Assembly: GCA_017416145.1 (NCBI GenBank)
Contig: JAFQDD010000002.1
Location: 27,981-91,980 of the forward strand
Direction: 5' to 3'
Length of the DNA: 64,000 bases
Source: Spirochaetaceae bacterium
Lineage (GTDB): Bacteria; Spirochaetota; Spirochaetia; Treponematales; Treponemataceae
The notes under the pieces are model-generated. The model searched no databases. It worked only from the letters and a program-made list of their open reading frames with translations, and had not been told where the DNA came from. Position numbers and translations under genes: made by a program. Position 1 is the first letter of the stretch; each line of letters begins with the position of its first letter. Positions 8,985 through 16,544 of this stretch are shown one piece after another.

Positions 8985-9524
8985 ATGTCAGCCACAAACA
9001 AAAGAACATTAGAACAAGTTGAAGCAGAAATTGCTCAAACAAGAGAAGCTTTAGCAAACGCTAAAGGTCGTGATACAGAAGTTTATGCACGTATCGTAGG
9101 TTACTATCGTTCTGTTAGAAACTGGAACAAAGGTAAACGCGATGAATACGACCAAAGAAAACAGTTTATTTATAACGGTGAAAACACAAGTGCAAATGTT
9201 GTTGTTGACGCACCACTTTATCAAAGTGAACCAGTTCAAGTAGAAGAAAGACCTGCTTGTAACTGTGGCAATATTGCATCCTTTGAAATTTTCACAAGAA
9301 AAACTTGTCCAAATTGTCCACCTGTAAAAGACTATATGGCAAATGTTGCATTAAATAGAGTTGATATTGATGTTGATACAGAAGAAGGTATTGCAAGAGC
9401 AGGAGAACTAGGTGTTTTCGCAGCTCCAACAGTAGTTTTCTTTGATGCAGAAGGTAATGAAGTAGCAAGAGCACACAGTGTTGCAGAACTTGCAGAAATC
9501 TTACCAGCATCAGTTTGTGCATAA
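8985..9524 (+). CDS. Stand-alone glycyl-radical domain of class III RNR fused to a glutaredoxin-like redoxin
   Basis: This 179-residue protein supplies what NrdD lacks. Residues 1-28 are a predicted charged helix (TLEQVEAEIAQTREALANA). Residues 32-62 are a class III glycyl-radical segment: EVYARIVGYYRSVRNWNKGK, with G39 as the predicted radical site. A linker to about residue 90 has a small CNC motif. About 98-179 is a redoxin fold with TCPNC (C108, C111), the cis-Pro region AAPTVVFF and a C-terminal helix. NrdD enzymes of some subtypes take electrons from an NrdH/thioredoxin-type redoxin, so a reductant and radical site are joined in one polypeptide. A strong GGGAGG precedes the ATG, suggesting high expression. 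The helices here and at the end of NrdD could dock as a coiled coil (inference). Confidence 0.85.
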   Translation: MSATNKRTLEQVEAEIAQTREALANAKGRDTEVYARIVGYYRSVRNWNKGKRDEYDQRKQFIYNGENTSANVVVDAPLYQSEPVQVEERPACNCGNIASFEIFTRKTCPNCPPVKDYMANVALNRVDIDVDTEEGIARAGELGVFAAPTVVFFDAEGNEVARAHSVAELAEILPASVCA

Positions 9525-9557
9525 TCACAAAATCAAATAAAACAGAGGGAAAATCGT

Positions 9558-10280
9558 ATGAAAATTGGCGTACTAATAAAAACTACAGCTGTAGATTTTC
9601 CTTCTGTACTTGCTGCAAGTGTTTTTTTGACAGGATGCAATTTACGTTGTCCATACTGTTACAACAAAGCACTTGTAACAAACAACCTTTCATCAGAAGA
9701 AGGTGTTACCTTTGACGAAGTTATAAATCACCTAGAAAAGCGAAAAAACGTACTCAAAGGATTTGTAATTTCTGGAGGAGAAGCCCTACTTTCGCCCCAC
9801 CTAGAACCACTTATCAGAGAAGCAAAAAAACTTGGCTACAAGATAAAAATCGATACAAACGGAACTCTTCCCTTTTTACTAGAAAAATTGATTCAAAATT
9901 CGGAATTATGTCCTGATTTTATTGCTATGGACGTAAAAACTAGCCTTGAAAAAACAGAATTACTTATGCCATTTTGTGATAATCCAGAACAAATCAGCAA
10001 AATTCAAGAATCCATAAAAGAATCCATAAAAATTATTTCAAATTTTCCAACAGAAAAAAGAGAATTTAGAACAGTCTTAGTTCCACCCCTTGTAAACAAA
10101 TCTGATATAGAAAAAATAGCAACATTATTACCAAAAGACGCTTCCTGGCAATTCGCCCAATTTAGAAATGAAAATTGCTTAGATGCAACCTATAACGACA
10201 TTTCCCCATACATTGAAAAAGAAGCTCTAGAATTAGTAGAACACGCAAAGACTTTTATACCAGCCGCTAATCTACGGTAA
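9558..10280 (+). CDS. nrdG: Anaerobic RNR-activating radical-SAM protein
   Basis: The activase reduces S-adenosylmethionine with a [4Fe-4S] cluster to place the radical on the glycine of NrdD. The cluster motif is CNLRCPYC at about residues 27-34, followed by the SAM-binding VISGGEALL near residue 74 and DTNGT near residue 100. At 240 residues it fits the NrdG2-type (pyruvate-formate-lyase-activase-like) form rather than the shorter E. coli form. It lies 33 bp after the radical-domain gene under the same NrdR-controlled promoter, consistent with that protein being its substrate. AGAGGG precedes the ATG. Confidence 0.92.
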   Translation: MKIGVLIKTTAVDFPSVLAASVFLTGCNLRCPYCYNKALVTNNLSSEEGVTFDEVINHLEKRKNVLKGFVISGGEALLSPHLEPLIREAKKLGYKIKIDTNGTLPFLLEKLIQNSELCPDFIAMDVKTSLEKTELLMPFCDNPEQISKIQESIKESIKIISNFPTEKREFRTVLVPPLVNKSDIEKIATLLPKDASWQFAQFRNENCLDATYNDISPYIEKEALELVEHAKTFIPAANLR

Positions 10281-10316
10281 CAACGTAGACACTAAATAAA
10301 CGCTAAAACACAAAAA

Positions 10317-10350
10317 AAGCCAGAGAAACGAGCAACCATTTCTCTGGCTT
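10317..10350. terminator. Bidirectional terminator between nrdG and ilvE
   Basis: AAGCCAGAGAAA (10317-10328) pairs perfectly with 10339-10350, with an A-run on the left and T-run on the right. It serves the converging nrdG and ilvE transcripts. Confidence 0.85.
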
Positions 10351-10368
10351 TCAAATTTAAGCTAATAA

Positions 10369-11391
10369 CTATTTGATTTCGTAAATCCAACCTTCTGGAG
10401 CTGGGATTCTACCCATTTGCATACCAGTTAAAGTGTCATAAAGCTTAGTCATAACAGGCCCCATTTCAGTGCCACCGTTGAAAACATACTCTTTATCGTG
10501 GTCAGTAATTTTTCCAACAGGAGAAATTACAGCAGCAGTTCCACAAAGACCACATTCTACAAAATCTTTTAGTTCATCCTTGTGAATCTTTCTTTCTTCA
10601 ACTTCCATTCCAAGATAATCTTTAGCAACAGAAACCAAAGAACGTCTTGTAATAGATGGAAGAATAGTATCAGATTTTGGAGTAACAAGTTTTCCATCTT
10701 TTGTAACAAAAATTACGTTTGCACCACCAGTTTCTTCAATGTAAGTATGAGTTTCTGGGTCTAGATAGATGTTTTCAGCAAAACCACAATTATGAGCGTC
10801 TACAATATTGTAAAGACTCATAGCATAGTTTAGACCAGCCTTAATATCACCAGTACCTCGAGGAGCAGCACGGTCTCTGTCAGAAATACGAACAGAAATT
10901 GGTTTTACACCGCCTTTGAAATAAGGTCCAACTGGAGTACACAAAATGCGGAATTGATATTCTTCAGCAGGTTTTACACCAATAACAGGACTAGAACCAA
11001 ACATATAAGGACGAAGATATAAAGTAGCTCCAGTCCCATAAGGTGGAACAAAGTCGATATTTGCTTTTACAACATCCAAACAAGCCTTAACAAATTTTTC
11101 TTCATCAAAAACAGGCATTTCAAGACGACGACAAGAATCTGCCATACGTTTTGCATTTAAGTCAGGACGGAAAGTTACAACTCTACCATCTTGAGTAGTG
11201 TAAGCTTTTAACCCTTCAAAACAAGTTTGAGCATATTGAAGAACACCAGCACATTCAGAAATAACAACTTTATCATCATCAGTTAGGACACCTTCATCCC
11301 ACTTGCCGTCTTTAAAATTTGCAACAAATCTTTTGTCAGTCTTTGTGTAAGCAAAAGATAAGTTAGACCAATCAAGATCTTTTTTACTCAT
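10369..11391 (-). CDS. ilvE: Branched-chain amino acid aminotransferase
   Basis: This PLP enzyme (fold type IV) catalyses the last step of Leu/Ile/Val synthesis with glutamate as amino donor. It has 340 residues, as in the longer type II group. The PLP lysine is K184 in TGDIKAGLNYA. Other family signatures are CFEGLKAY near residue 57, LYLRPYMFG near 124 and EETGGANV in the C-terminal half. GGAGG lies 8 nt before the ATG. It is monocistronic, with a well-formed promoter at 11448-11476. Confidence 0.95.
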   Translation of the reverse strand: MSKKDLDWSNLSFAYTKTDKRFVANFKDGKWDEGVLTDDDKVVISECAGVLQYAQTCFEGLKAYTTQDGRVVTFRPDLNAKRMADSCRRLEMPVFDEEKFVKACLDVVKANIDFVPPYGTGATLYLRPYMFGSSPVIGVKPAEEYQFRILCTPVGPYFKGGVKPISVRISDRDRAAPRGTGDIKAGLNYAMSLYNIVDAHNCGFAENIYLDPETHTYIEETGGANVIFVTKDGKLVTPKSDTILPSITRRSLVSVAKDYLGMEVEERKIHKDELKDFVECGLCGTAAVISPVGKITDHDKEYVFNGGTEMGPVMTKLYDTLTGMQMGRIPAPEGWIYEIK

Positions 11392-11447
11392 AGATTTACC
11401 TCCGTATAAAAATCCCCATTAAAAAATAGGTTTAATAATACTTAATT

Positions 11448-11476
11448 ATCTTAAACAATATTAAATTTTTTTTCAA
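11448..11476 (-). promoter_or_regulatory. ilvE promoter
   Basis: On the minus strand TTGAAA (11476-11471) and TAAGAT (11453-11448) are 17 bp apart, followed by a leader of about 50 nt with a good Shine-Dalgarno. Confidence 0.65.
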
Positions 11477-11537
11477 GAGTAAATAATTAGAAATATAAGA
11501 TTTTTTTATAAATTAAGAAAATAAAAAGAAATTAAAC

Positions 11538-11822
11538 GGAATACTCACCAGAACCATTCCCGAGCCATCAGTCTCATTCACGTAAGCTAAACACGGCACG
11601 CTCCCCAGAACCATTCCCGCCCCATCAAGCCCAATCACGTAAGCCACCCACGGAATGCTCCCCAGAGCCATTCCTGAGCCTTCAAGCCCAATCACGCAAG
11701 CCACCCACGGAATGCTCCCCAGAGCCATTCCCGAGCCATCAGCCTCATTCACGCAAGCCACCCACGGAATGCTCGCCAGAGCCATTCCCGAGCCTTCAAG
11801 CCCAATCACGCAAGCCACCCAC
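11538..11822. repeat. 57-bp minisatellite, five tandem units
   Basis: Five head-to-tail units begin at 11538, 11595, 11652, 11709 and 11766, followed by a partial unit. A typical unit starts GGAATGCTCCCCAGAGCC. The units differ by scattered substitutions and are much richer in G+C than the flanks. Because 57 is a multiple of three, both strands stay open (a 19-residue repeat), but neither frame has a convincing start or Shine-Dalgarno, so I treat it as non-coding. It lies in the gap between the tpiA 3' end and the ilvE promoter; the rest of 11392-12035 holds only the hairpin at 11957-12003. Confidence 0.9.
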
Positions 11823-11956
11823 GGCACACTGGCACAGCCGTGCCTAACATCATCCCAGCACGAAGAAACCAACCCCGTAAACCAAAACCAACCCACTTGC
11901 CCAGAGTCCAGAGACCGGCAGGTCTTTGGTCGTTCTTTTGGGAGGTTGGGGAGTTT

Positions 11957-12003
11957 GAGGGGAAGGAACCCGTTTTATCGAAAAAAATGGGTTCCTTCCC
12001 CTC
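11957..12003. terminator. Strong hairpin downstream of tpiA
   Basis: 11957-11971 (GAGGGGAAGGAACCC) pairs perfectly with 11989-12003 around a 17-nt AT-rich loop. It follows the tpiA stop on the minus strand by 32 bp. There is no good U-run after it, so it may be an RNA-stabilising stem rather than a classical terminator. Confidence 0.6.
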
Positions 12004-12035
12004 AAAAAGTTTACCAGCTTTTTCAAAGCTGAAAA

Positions 12036-12788
12036 TTAATATGTTTTACAAATAGCCTCAAAAGATTCAACTTTCAATGCTGCTCCACCAATCAAACCAC
12101 CGTCAATATCAGGACAGTTTAGAAGGTCTTGAGCATTTTCAGGTTTCATTGATCCACCGTATTGGATAATTACGCCATCAGCAACTTCTTTTGAATAAAG
12201 TTTTGCAATATGATCACGACAGAACTTGTGAATAGCTTGAGCATCTTCTGGAGTTGCAGTTTTTCCAGTACCAATAGCCCAAACAGGTTCATAAGCAATA
12301 GTTACGTTTTTCATTTGTTCAGCAGTTACACCAGAAAGACCAGCAGAAAGTTGGAAAGCACAAACTTTTTCAGCATTTCCAGCTTCACGGTCAGAAAGAA
12401 GTTCACCAATACAAAGAACAACTTCCATACCTTGTTCTAGAGAACGAAGAACTTTTTTGTTAATAAGTTCATCAGATTCACCAATTTCGTGACGGCGTTC
12501 TGAGTGACCTAGGATAACAACATTACATCCAATGTCTTTTAGCATTTCGCAAGAAACTTCACCAGTGTGAGCACCGTTTCCAGTTGCAGCAACGTCTTGA
12601 GCACCTAAAAGGATATTAGAACCTTTTACAACTTGAGCAACTGCATCAAGATAAACATAAGGAACACCAATCATGTACTTGTTCTTACCATCTTTTAGAG
12701 CTTCAACAAGCCCCTTTGCAAGATCCAAAGCCTCAGCCTTGTTTTTGTTCATTTTCCAGTTTCCAGCAATGTAATACTGTCTAGCCAT
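12036..12788 (-). CDS. tpiA: Triosephosphate isomerase
   Basis: The glycolytic enzyme interconverts dihydroxyacetone phosphate and glyceraldehyde 3-phosphate. Starting at MARQYYIAGNWKMN it has 250 residues, the family length. Catalytic residues are all present: N10 and K12 in GNWKMN, H95 in GHSERR and E167 in AYEPVWAIGTG. The phosphate-binding YGGSMKPENA is near the C-terminus. I chose ATG 12788: AGGAG lies 7 nt upstream, whereas an upstream in-frame start at 12827 adds a basic stretch unlike the family, and the ATG two codons earlier sits too close to the AGGAG. Confidence 0.97.
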   Translation of the reverse strand: MARQYYIAGNWKMNKNKAEALDLAKGLVEALKDGKNKYMIGVPYVYLDAVAQVVKGSNILLGAQDVAATGNGAHTGEVSCEMLKDIGCNVVILGHSERRHEIGESDELINKKVLRSLEQGMEVVLCIGELLSDREAGNAEKVCAFQLSAGLSGVTAEQMKNVTIAYEPVWAIGTGKTATPEDAQAIHKFCRDHIAKLYSKEVADGVIIQYGGSMKPENAQDLLNCPDIDGGLIGGAALKVESFEAICKTY

Positions 12789-12849
12789 TTTCATTCTCCT
12801 ATTGCGTAAGCGTGGCAAAAATACCACAGATTTTGTATAATTCTATAAA

Positions 12850-12878
12850 ATTATACTGATTTAATTGTTATATTTCAA
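12850..12878 (-). promoter_or_regulatory. tpiA promoter
   Basis: TTGAAA (12878-12873) and a perfect TATAAT (12855-12850) are 17 bp apart on the minus strand, about 60 bp before the start codon. Confidence 0.75.
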
Positions 12879-12904
12879 GTCTGAATTCACAAATTATTTT
12901 GGAG

Positions 12905-13025
12905 CAACCTTTATTCCCTATGATTCCAGCCAAACGGGGTTCCCTAACGGTCAGCCTCCTCAAATGTGGCTACGCCCCATTCTCCGGTGGCTTGCTTCGC
13001 AACCCCTAATGTCTGGGCTAGGCTC
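12905..13025. other. G+C-rich intergenic block without a gene
   Basis: About 120 bp between the tpiA promoter and the HD gene is visibly richer in G+C than its surroundings (for example CAAACGGGGTTCCCTAACGG). No open frame, tRNA fold or strong hairpin was found. Its base make-up resembles that of the minisatellite at 11538-11822, so it may be a fragment of a dispersed repeat. Confidence 0.5.
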
Positions 13026-13035
13026 ATAAAAATAC

Positions 13036-13064
13036 TAGATAATCCCCTTTTTAAATGCTAAAAT
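13036..13064 (+). promoter_or_regulatory. Candidate leaderless promoter of the HD-domain gene
   Basis: TAGATA (13036-13041) and TAAAAT (13059-13064) are 17 bp apart. The -10 box is followed by 6 nt and then ATG 13071; no Shine-Dalgarno is present. Confidence 0.45.
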
Positions 13065-13070
13065 AAAATT

Positions 13071-14267
13071 ATGGAAAATACAAAAAACACATCCTCAAAT
13101 TTTTTTACACCTTATGATTTTTCTACAATATTAAACCAAAATCTTGGAGATTTTCACCAAAAAATAGATTATTTCAAAAATCTAGAATCAAAACAAAAAA
13201 CACAAAAAATAATTTCAGACTATCACAAAATTCTTTCACCAGATTTTCCATCATTTTTAACGCCTTACATCAACTTACCAATAATGCAGCGACTTTCTGG
13301 AATTGGTCTACTTTGCGGTTCAGACTATACATCCCTTTTTCAAAACCGATTTTTCTACACAAGATTAGACCACAGCATCGGCGTTGCCCTAATTATTTGG
13401 CATTTTACAAAAAGCAAAGCCCAAACCCTTTCTGGTCTCTTCCACGACATTTCTACCCCAATTTTTAGCCACGTTTCCGACTTTAGAAAAGGAGACGCCC
13501 TAACCCAAACCATAACAGAAATCTCCACATCCGCCTTTATCCGAAAAGACAAAGAACTTTTAGACTTACTCAAAAAAGACGGACTAACTCCAGAAGAAAT
13601 AGAAGATTATCACAAATATCCCATTGCAGATAACGAAATCCCAAATCTTAGTGCCGACCGCTTAGAATATATGTTTCCTTCTGGCATGGTTTTGGAAAAC
13701 AGTTGGAAACTAAGTGATATAGAAAAAATCTACAATGATATTGAAATTTTAACCAACGAAGAAGGGAAACCAGAACTAGGTTTCGCCACAGAAGAACTTG
13801 CTCTTGAATATTGCAAAAAGTTTTGCATTACAGGTCATCTATTGCAATTAAACGAAGACAAACTCACCCTCCATCTTCTTGGACAAATTATGAATCTTGC
13901 AGAAAAACTAAATATCCTTACAGAAGATGATTTTTATAATTTAACAGAAAAAGAAGCCATAGAAAAAATCCAAAACACCAAAATCGATTATAATAATCCT
14001 GAACGTGTCTACTTTTTTAGACTTTTTAACACATTTTTATCAATGAATAAGATTTTCCACGTGGAAAAATTGGAAGATTTACCAGAACCAGCTGAAAATT
14101 ACTTCATTGTAGACATAAAAGTAAAACAACGATATATAAATCCACTAGTAAAAACAACTTCTAGTGCAAAACGAATCTCTAAAATCAACAAGGAAGCTGC
14201 AAAAATCATCCAAGATTTTCTCGCTTTTCAAGATACAAAATACGGTTGCGTAAAATTGATTTACTAA
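13071..14267 (+). CDS. HD-domain phosphohydrolase-like protein
   Basis: A 398-residue protein with an N-terminal HD domain: RLDHSIGV near residue 100, then LSGLFHDISTPIFSHV around residue 125, giving the H...HD metal ligands. This resembles the COG1078 dNTPase-like group, whose members hydrolyse nucleotides, though the exact substrate cannot be read from sequence. The C-terminal half is helical with no known motif. It begins without a Shine-Dalgarno and is followed 13 bp later by the exoribonuclease gene, so the two may form a nucleotide/RNA-turnover pair. Confidence 0.8.
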   Translation: MENTKNTSSNFFTPYDFSTILNQNLGDFHQKIDYFKNLESKQKTQKIISDYHKILSPDFPSFLTPYINLPIMQRLSGIGLLCGSDYTSLFQNRFFYTRLDHSIGVALIIWHFTKSKAQTLSGLFHDISTPIFSHVSDFRKGDALTQTITEISTSAFIRKDKELLDLLKKDGLTPEEIEDYHKYPIADNEIPNLSADRLEYMFPSGMVLENSWKLSDIEKIYNDIEILTNEEGKPELGFATEELALEYCKKFCITGHLLQLNEDKLTLHLLGQIMNLAEKLNILTEDDFYNLTEKEAIEKIQNTKIDYNNPERVYFFRLFNTFLSMNKIFHVEKLEDLPEPAENYFIVDIKVKQRYINPLVKTTSSAKRISKINKEAAKIIQDFLAFQDTKYGCVKLIY

Positions 14268-14280
14268 TTATATTTATATT

Positions 14281-16224
14281 ATGTTTGCAAAAAATACCCT
14301 TGTACTTTATAAAAAACAACCAGCCATAATTACTGAAGTTGGTGAAAAATATACTATTGAATATCAATCTGTTCCAGGAACTTCTACTGGAAAAAAAGCT
14401 CAATACGCTACGCAAAAAGTTCGAGATAAGGACATCTCAGAACTATTTCCAAACGCAAAAGTTAGTCTTGAATCAATTATCAATCAAAATACAAACTCAG
14501 CCGTAAAAGAAGACTTTTCCAAGGCTTTAGAAGAAGCCTACGAACTTTTACTCTCCGACGAAGAAACCGCCTCCTCTACCTTTGATTTTGCCACTCTAGT
14601 AGAATATTCCATTGGCGAATTAACAGATTTAAATTCTTTTGCTTTTTTTGACTCAGTTATCAACGACATTCATTTTAAATATGATGAAAACACAAAACTT
14701 TTTTCCCTTCGCACAGAAGATGAAATTAAACAAATCCAGCAAAAAAACTATGAAAAAGAACACGAAGCTGAAATCAAAGAAGCTTTTATAAATCGTCTAA
14801 AACAAAAGAAAATCATTCTCCCAGATGATACAAAGTTTATGCAAGAAATTGAGGCTCTAGCCCTTGGAAAAACTGATAAATCAAAATTCTTAAAAGAAGC
14901 TGGAATCAAAGAAACTCCAGAAAAAGCTCATAAAGTCCTTTTAGACACAGGCTTTTGGCACATGGGAAAAAATCCTTACCCAAGTCGCTACGGTGCTTCT
15001 ATGCAATCTGCCACAGAAAACCTTGCCTCTCCTCCTGAAGAAGAACGCATAGTTGTAAATCACACAGCTTACGCTATTGATAATATCTGGAGCACAGACC
15101 CAGACGACGCTATTGGTTTTGACGGAGAATATGTGTGGGTTCATATTGCAGACCCAGCAAGTTCTGTTTTGCCAGATTCTAAAATTGATATAAAAGCTCG
15201 AAATCGTGGTGCCACTTTATACATACCAGAAGGTGCAAGTCGAATGTTAGCAGAGGAATCTATCGAAGATTATGCCTTAGGTCTTTGTGAATATTCAGAT
15301 GGATGCAAAACTGGAAAACTTTCCAATGCTCTTTCTTTCAAAATCAAACTTGATGATAAGGGAAACATTACAGAAACAGAAGTACTTAAAACTAAGGTTT
15401 TTGTAGAGCGTCTAAGCTACGAAAAGGCTGATGAATTAAAAGAAACTCCAGAATTAAAGCCTCTTTTTGAAATTGCAGAAAAAAATGAAACAAGACGCAA
15501 AGAATCTGGAGCTGTTTTTATAAATCTTCCAGAAGTTCATATTGATTTAGAAAAAGTTGATGATTCCCCAGTGCCAAACGTAAAAATTTTTGCAATGGAA
15601 AACAAGCCTCAATCTTGTAATGTTGTGCGAGAATTTATGCTTTTGGCAGGAGAAGCTGCTGCAAAATATGCTTTTAAACATCAAATAGCTTTTCCATTTA
15701 TTAGTCAATCTTCTCCAGATATTCCAAAGGATTTGCCAGAAGGTCTTGCAGGTCAGTACCGTTTGCGTCGCAGCATGCGCAGTAGGTCGGTGGGCGTAAG
15801 TCCAGCGGCTCACGCTGGACTTGGGCTTGGCATGTACAGTCAGGTAACAAGCCCATTAAGGCGCTACAGCGACTTAATCGCCCACCAGCAACTGAGGGCA
15901 CATTTAAACCAAAGCCCACTTCTAGACAAGGATACAATGCTAGAACGCATTAGTGCTGGGGATGCAGCTATGAGTGCCTCTGTAAAAGCAGAAAGAGCCA
16001 CAAAATTACACTGGACTTTGGTTTATCTTTTACAAAATCCTGAGTGGACTGGAAAAGGTGTTGTGGTAGAACTTAGAGGAAAACAAGCTGTTATTTTGAT
16101 TCCGGAATTAGCTCAAGAAACAATAATTGTTCCAAAAAGTCAACTTAACTTAAACGATGAAATAACAGTTAAAGCAGGAAATATCAATCTTCCGACTCTA
16201 GAAGTAAGTTTTTTTGAAGTATAA
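14281..16224 (+). CDS. RNase II/R family 3'-5' exoribonuclease
   Basis: 647 residues with a central RNB domain that degrades RNA processively from the 3' end. The metal-binding cluster is visible as YAIDNIWSTDPDDAIGF (about residues 261-277), and the conserved AGLGLGMYSQVTSPLRRYSD lies near residue 515. The N-terminal 200 residues replace the usual cold-shock domains, and the C-terminal S1 domain is short, so I do not assign rnr or rnb. TATATT plus 6 nt precede the ATG with no Shine-Dalgarno. About 15750-15905 is noticeably richer in G+C than the rest of the gene. Confidence 0.88.
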   Translation: MFAKNTLVLYKKQPAIITEVGEKYTIEYQSVPGTSTGKKAQYATQKVRDKDISELFPNAKVSLESIINQNTNSAVKEDFSKALEEAYELLLSDEETASSTFDFATLVEYSIGELTDLNSFAFFDSVINDIHFKYDENTKLFSLRTEDEIKQIQQKNYEKEHEAEIKEAFINRLKQKKIILPDDTKFMQEIEALALGKTDKSKFLKEAGIKETPEKAHKVLLDTGFWHMGKNPYPSRYGASMQSATENLASPPEEERIVVNHTAYAIDNIWSTDPDDAIGFDGEYVWVHIADPASSVLPDSKIDIKARNRGATLYIPEGASRMLAEESIEDYALGLCEYSDGCKTGKLSNALSFKIKLDDKGNITETEVLKTKVFVERLSYEKADELKETPELKPLFEIAEKNETRRKESGAVFINLPEVHIDLEKVDDSPVPNVKIFAMENKPQSCNVVREFMLLAGEAAAKYAFKHQIAFPFISQSSPDIPKDLPEGLAGQYRLRRSMRSRSVGVSPAAHAGLGLGMYSQVTSPLRRYSDLIAHQQLRAHLNQSPLLDKDTMLERISAGDAAMSASVKAERATKLHWTLVYLLQNPEWTGKGVVVELRGKQAVILIPELAQETIIVPKSQLNLNDEITVKAGNINLPTLEVSFFEV

Positions 16225-16493
16225 TTTTACACAAAAAAATTAAAAATAATTTCTTAAAATTACTCACTTAAACAGAAATGAAAAGGTGTTTTTTATTTTT
16301 TAAGACAATCAATTTCACAAATACTCTGGAAAAAATAAACCGATTTTGACAATTTTGGTAGTTTAACAATGTGGGAAAGAATAAGTTTGTTTGATAAAAT
16401 TATAGCCATTTTCGCAGTTAGCAAATTATGTATTAAAATAGTGCTTTTTATGTATTCGTTAAATAAAATCCACCAAATTTATAGACATAGCCT
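16225..16493. other. Convergent intergenic region, no gene seen
   Basis: An AT-rich gap between the exoribonuclease and the ATPase gene. I saw no open frame with a start and Shine-Dalgarno. An isolated TTGACA at 16346 lacks a matching -10 at normal spacing. Only the terminator at its right edge is clear. Confidence 0.5.
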
Positions 16494-16530
16494 ATAAAAA
16501 AAGCCACCCTCATTCGGGGCGGCTTTTTTT
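16494..16530. terminator. Terminator downstream of the sugar ATPase gene
   Basis: An A-run plus AGCCACCC pairs, with one mismatch, with GGGGCGGCT plus a T-run. It is symmetrical and can stop transcripts from both sides. Confidence 0.8.
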
Positions 16531-16544
16531 GCACTTAGCAAAAA

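Noticed and set aside
10582..10764. Short plus-strand open frame inside ilvE
   Set aside because: It is antisense to a well-conserved enzyme with no start signal.
11538..11822. Possible CRISPR array
   Set aside because: Units are directly adjacent with no unique spacers, and there are no cas genes.
11513..12032. Open frames on both strands across the 57-bp repeats, about 125 residues each
   Set aside because: The minus-strand frame starts at a GTG without a Shine-Dalgarno and the plus-strand one starts inside a repeat. Both stay open only because the unit is a multiple of three.
16346..16493. Small RNA gene in the convergent gap after the exoribonuclease
   Set aside because: TTGACA and several TAAAAT-like strings occur, but no pair has proper spacing, and the terminator is explained by the ATPase gene.
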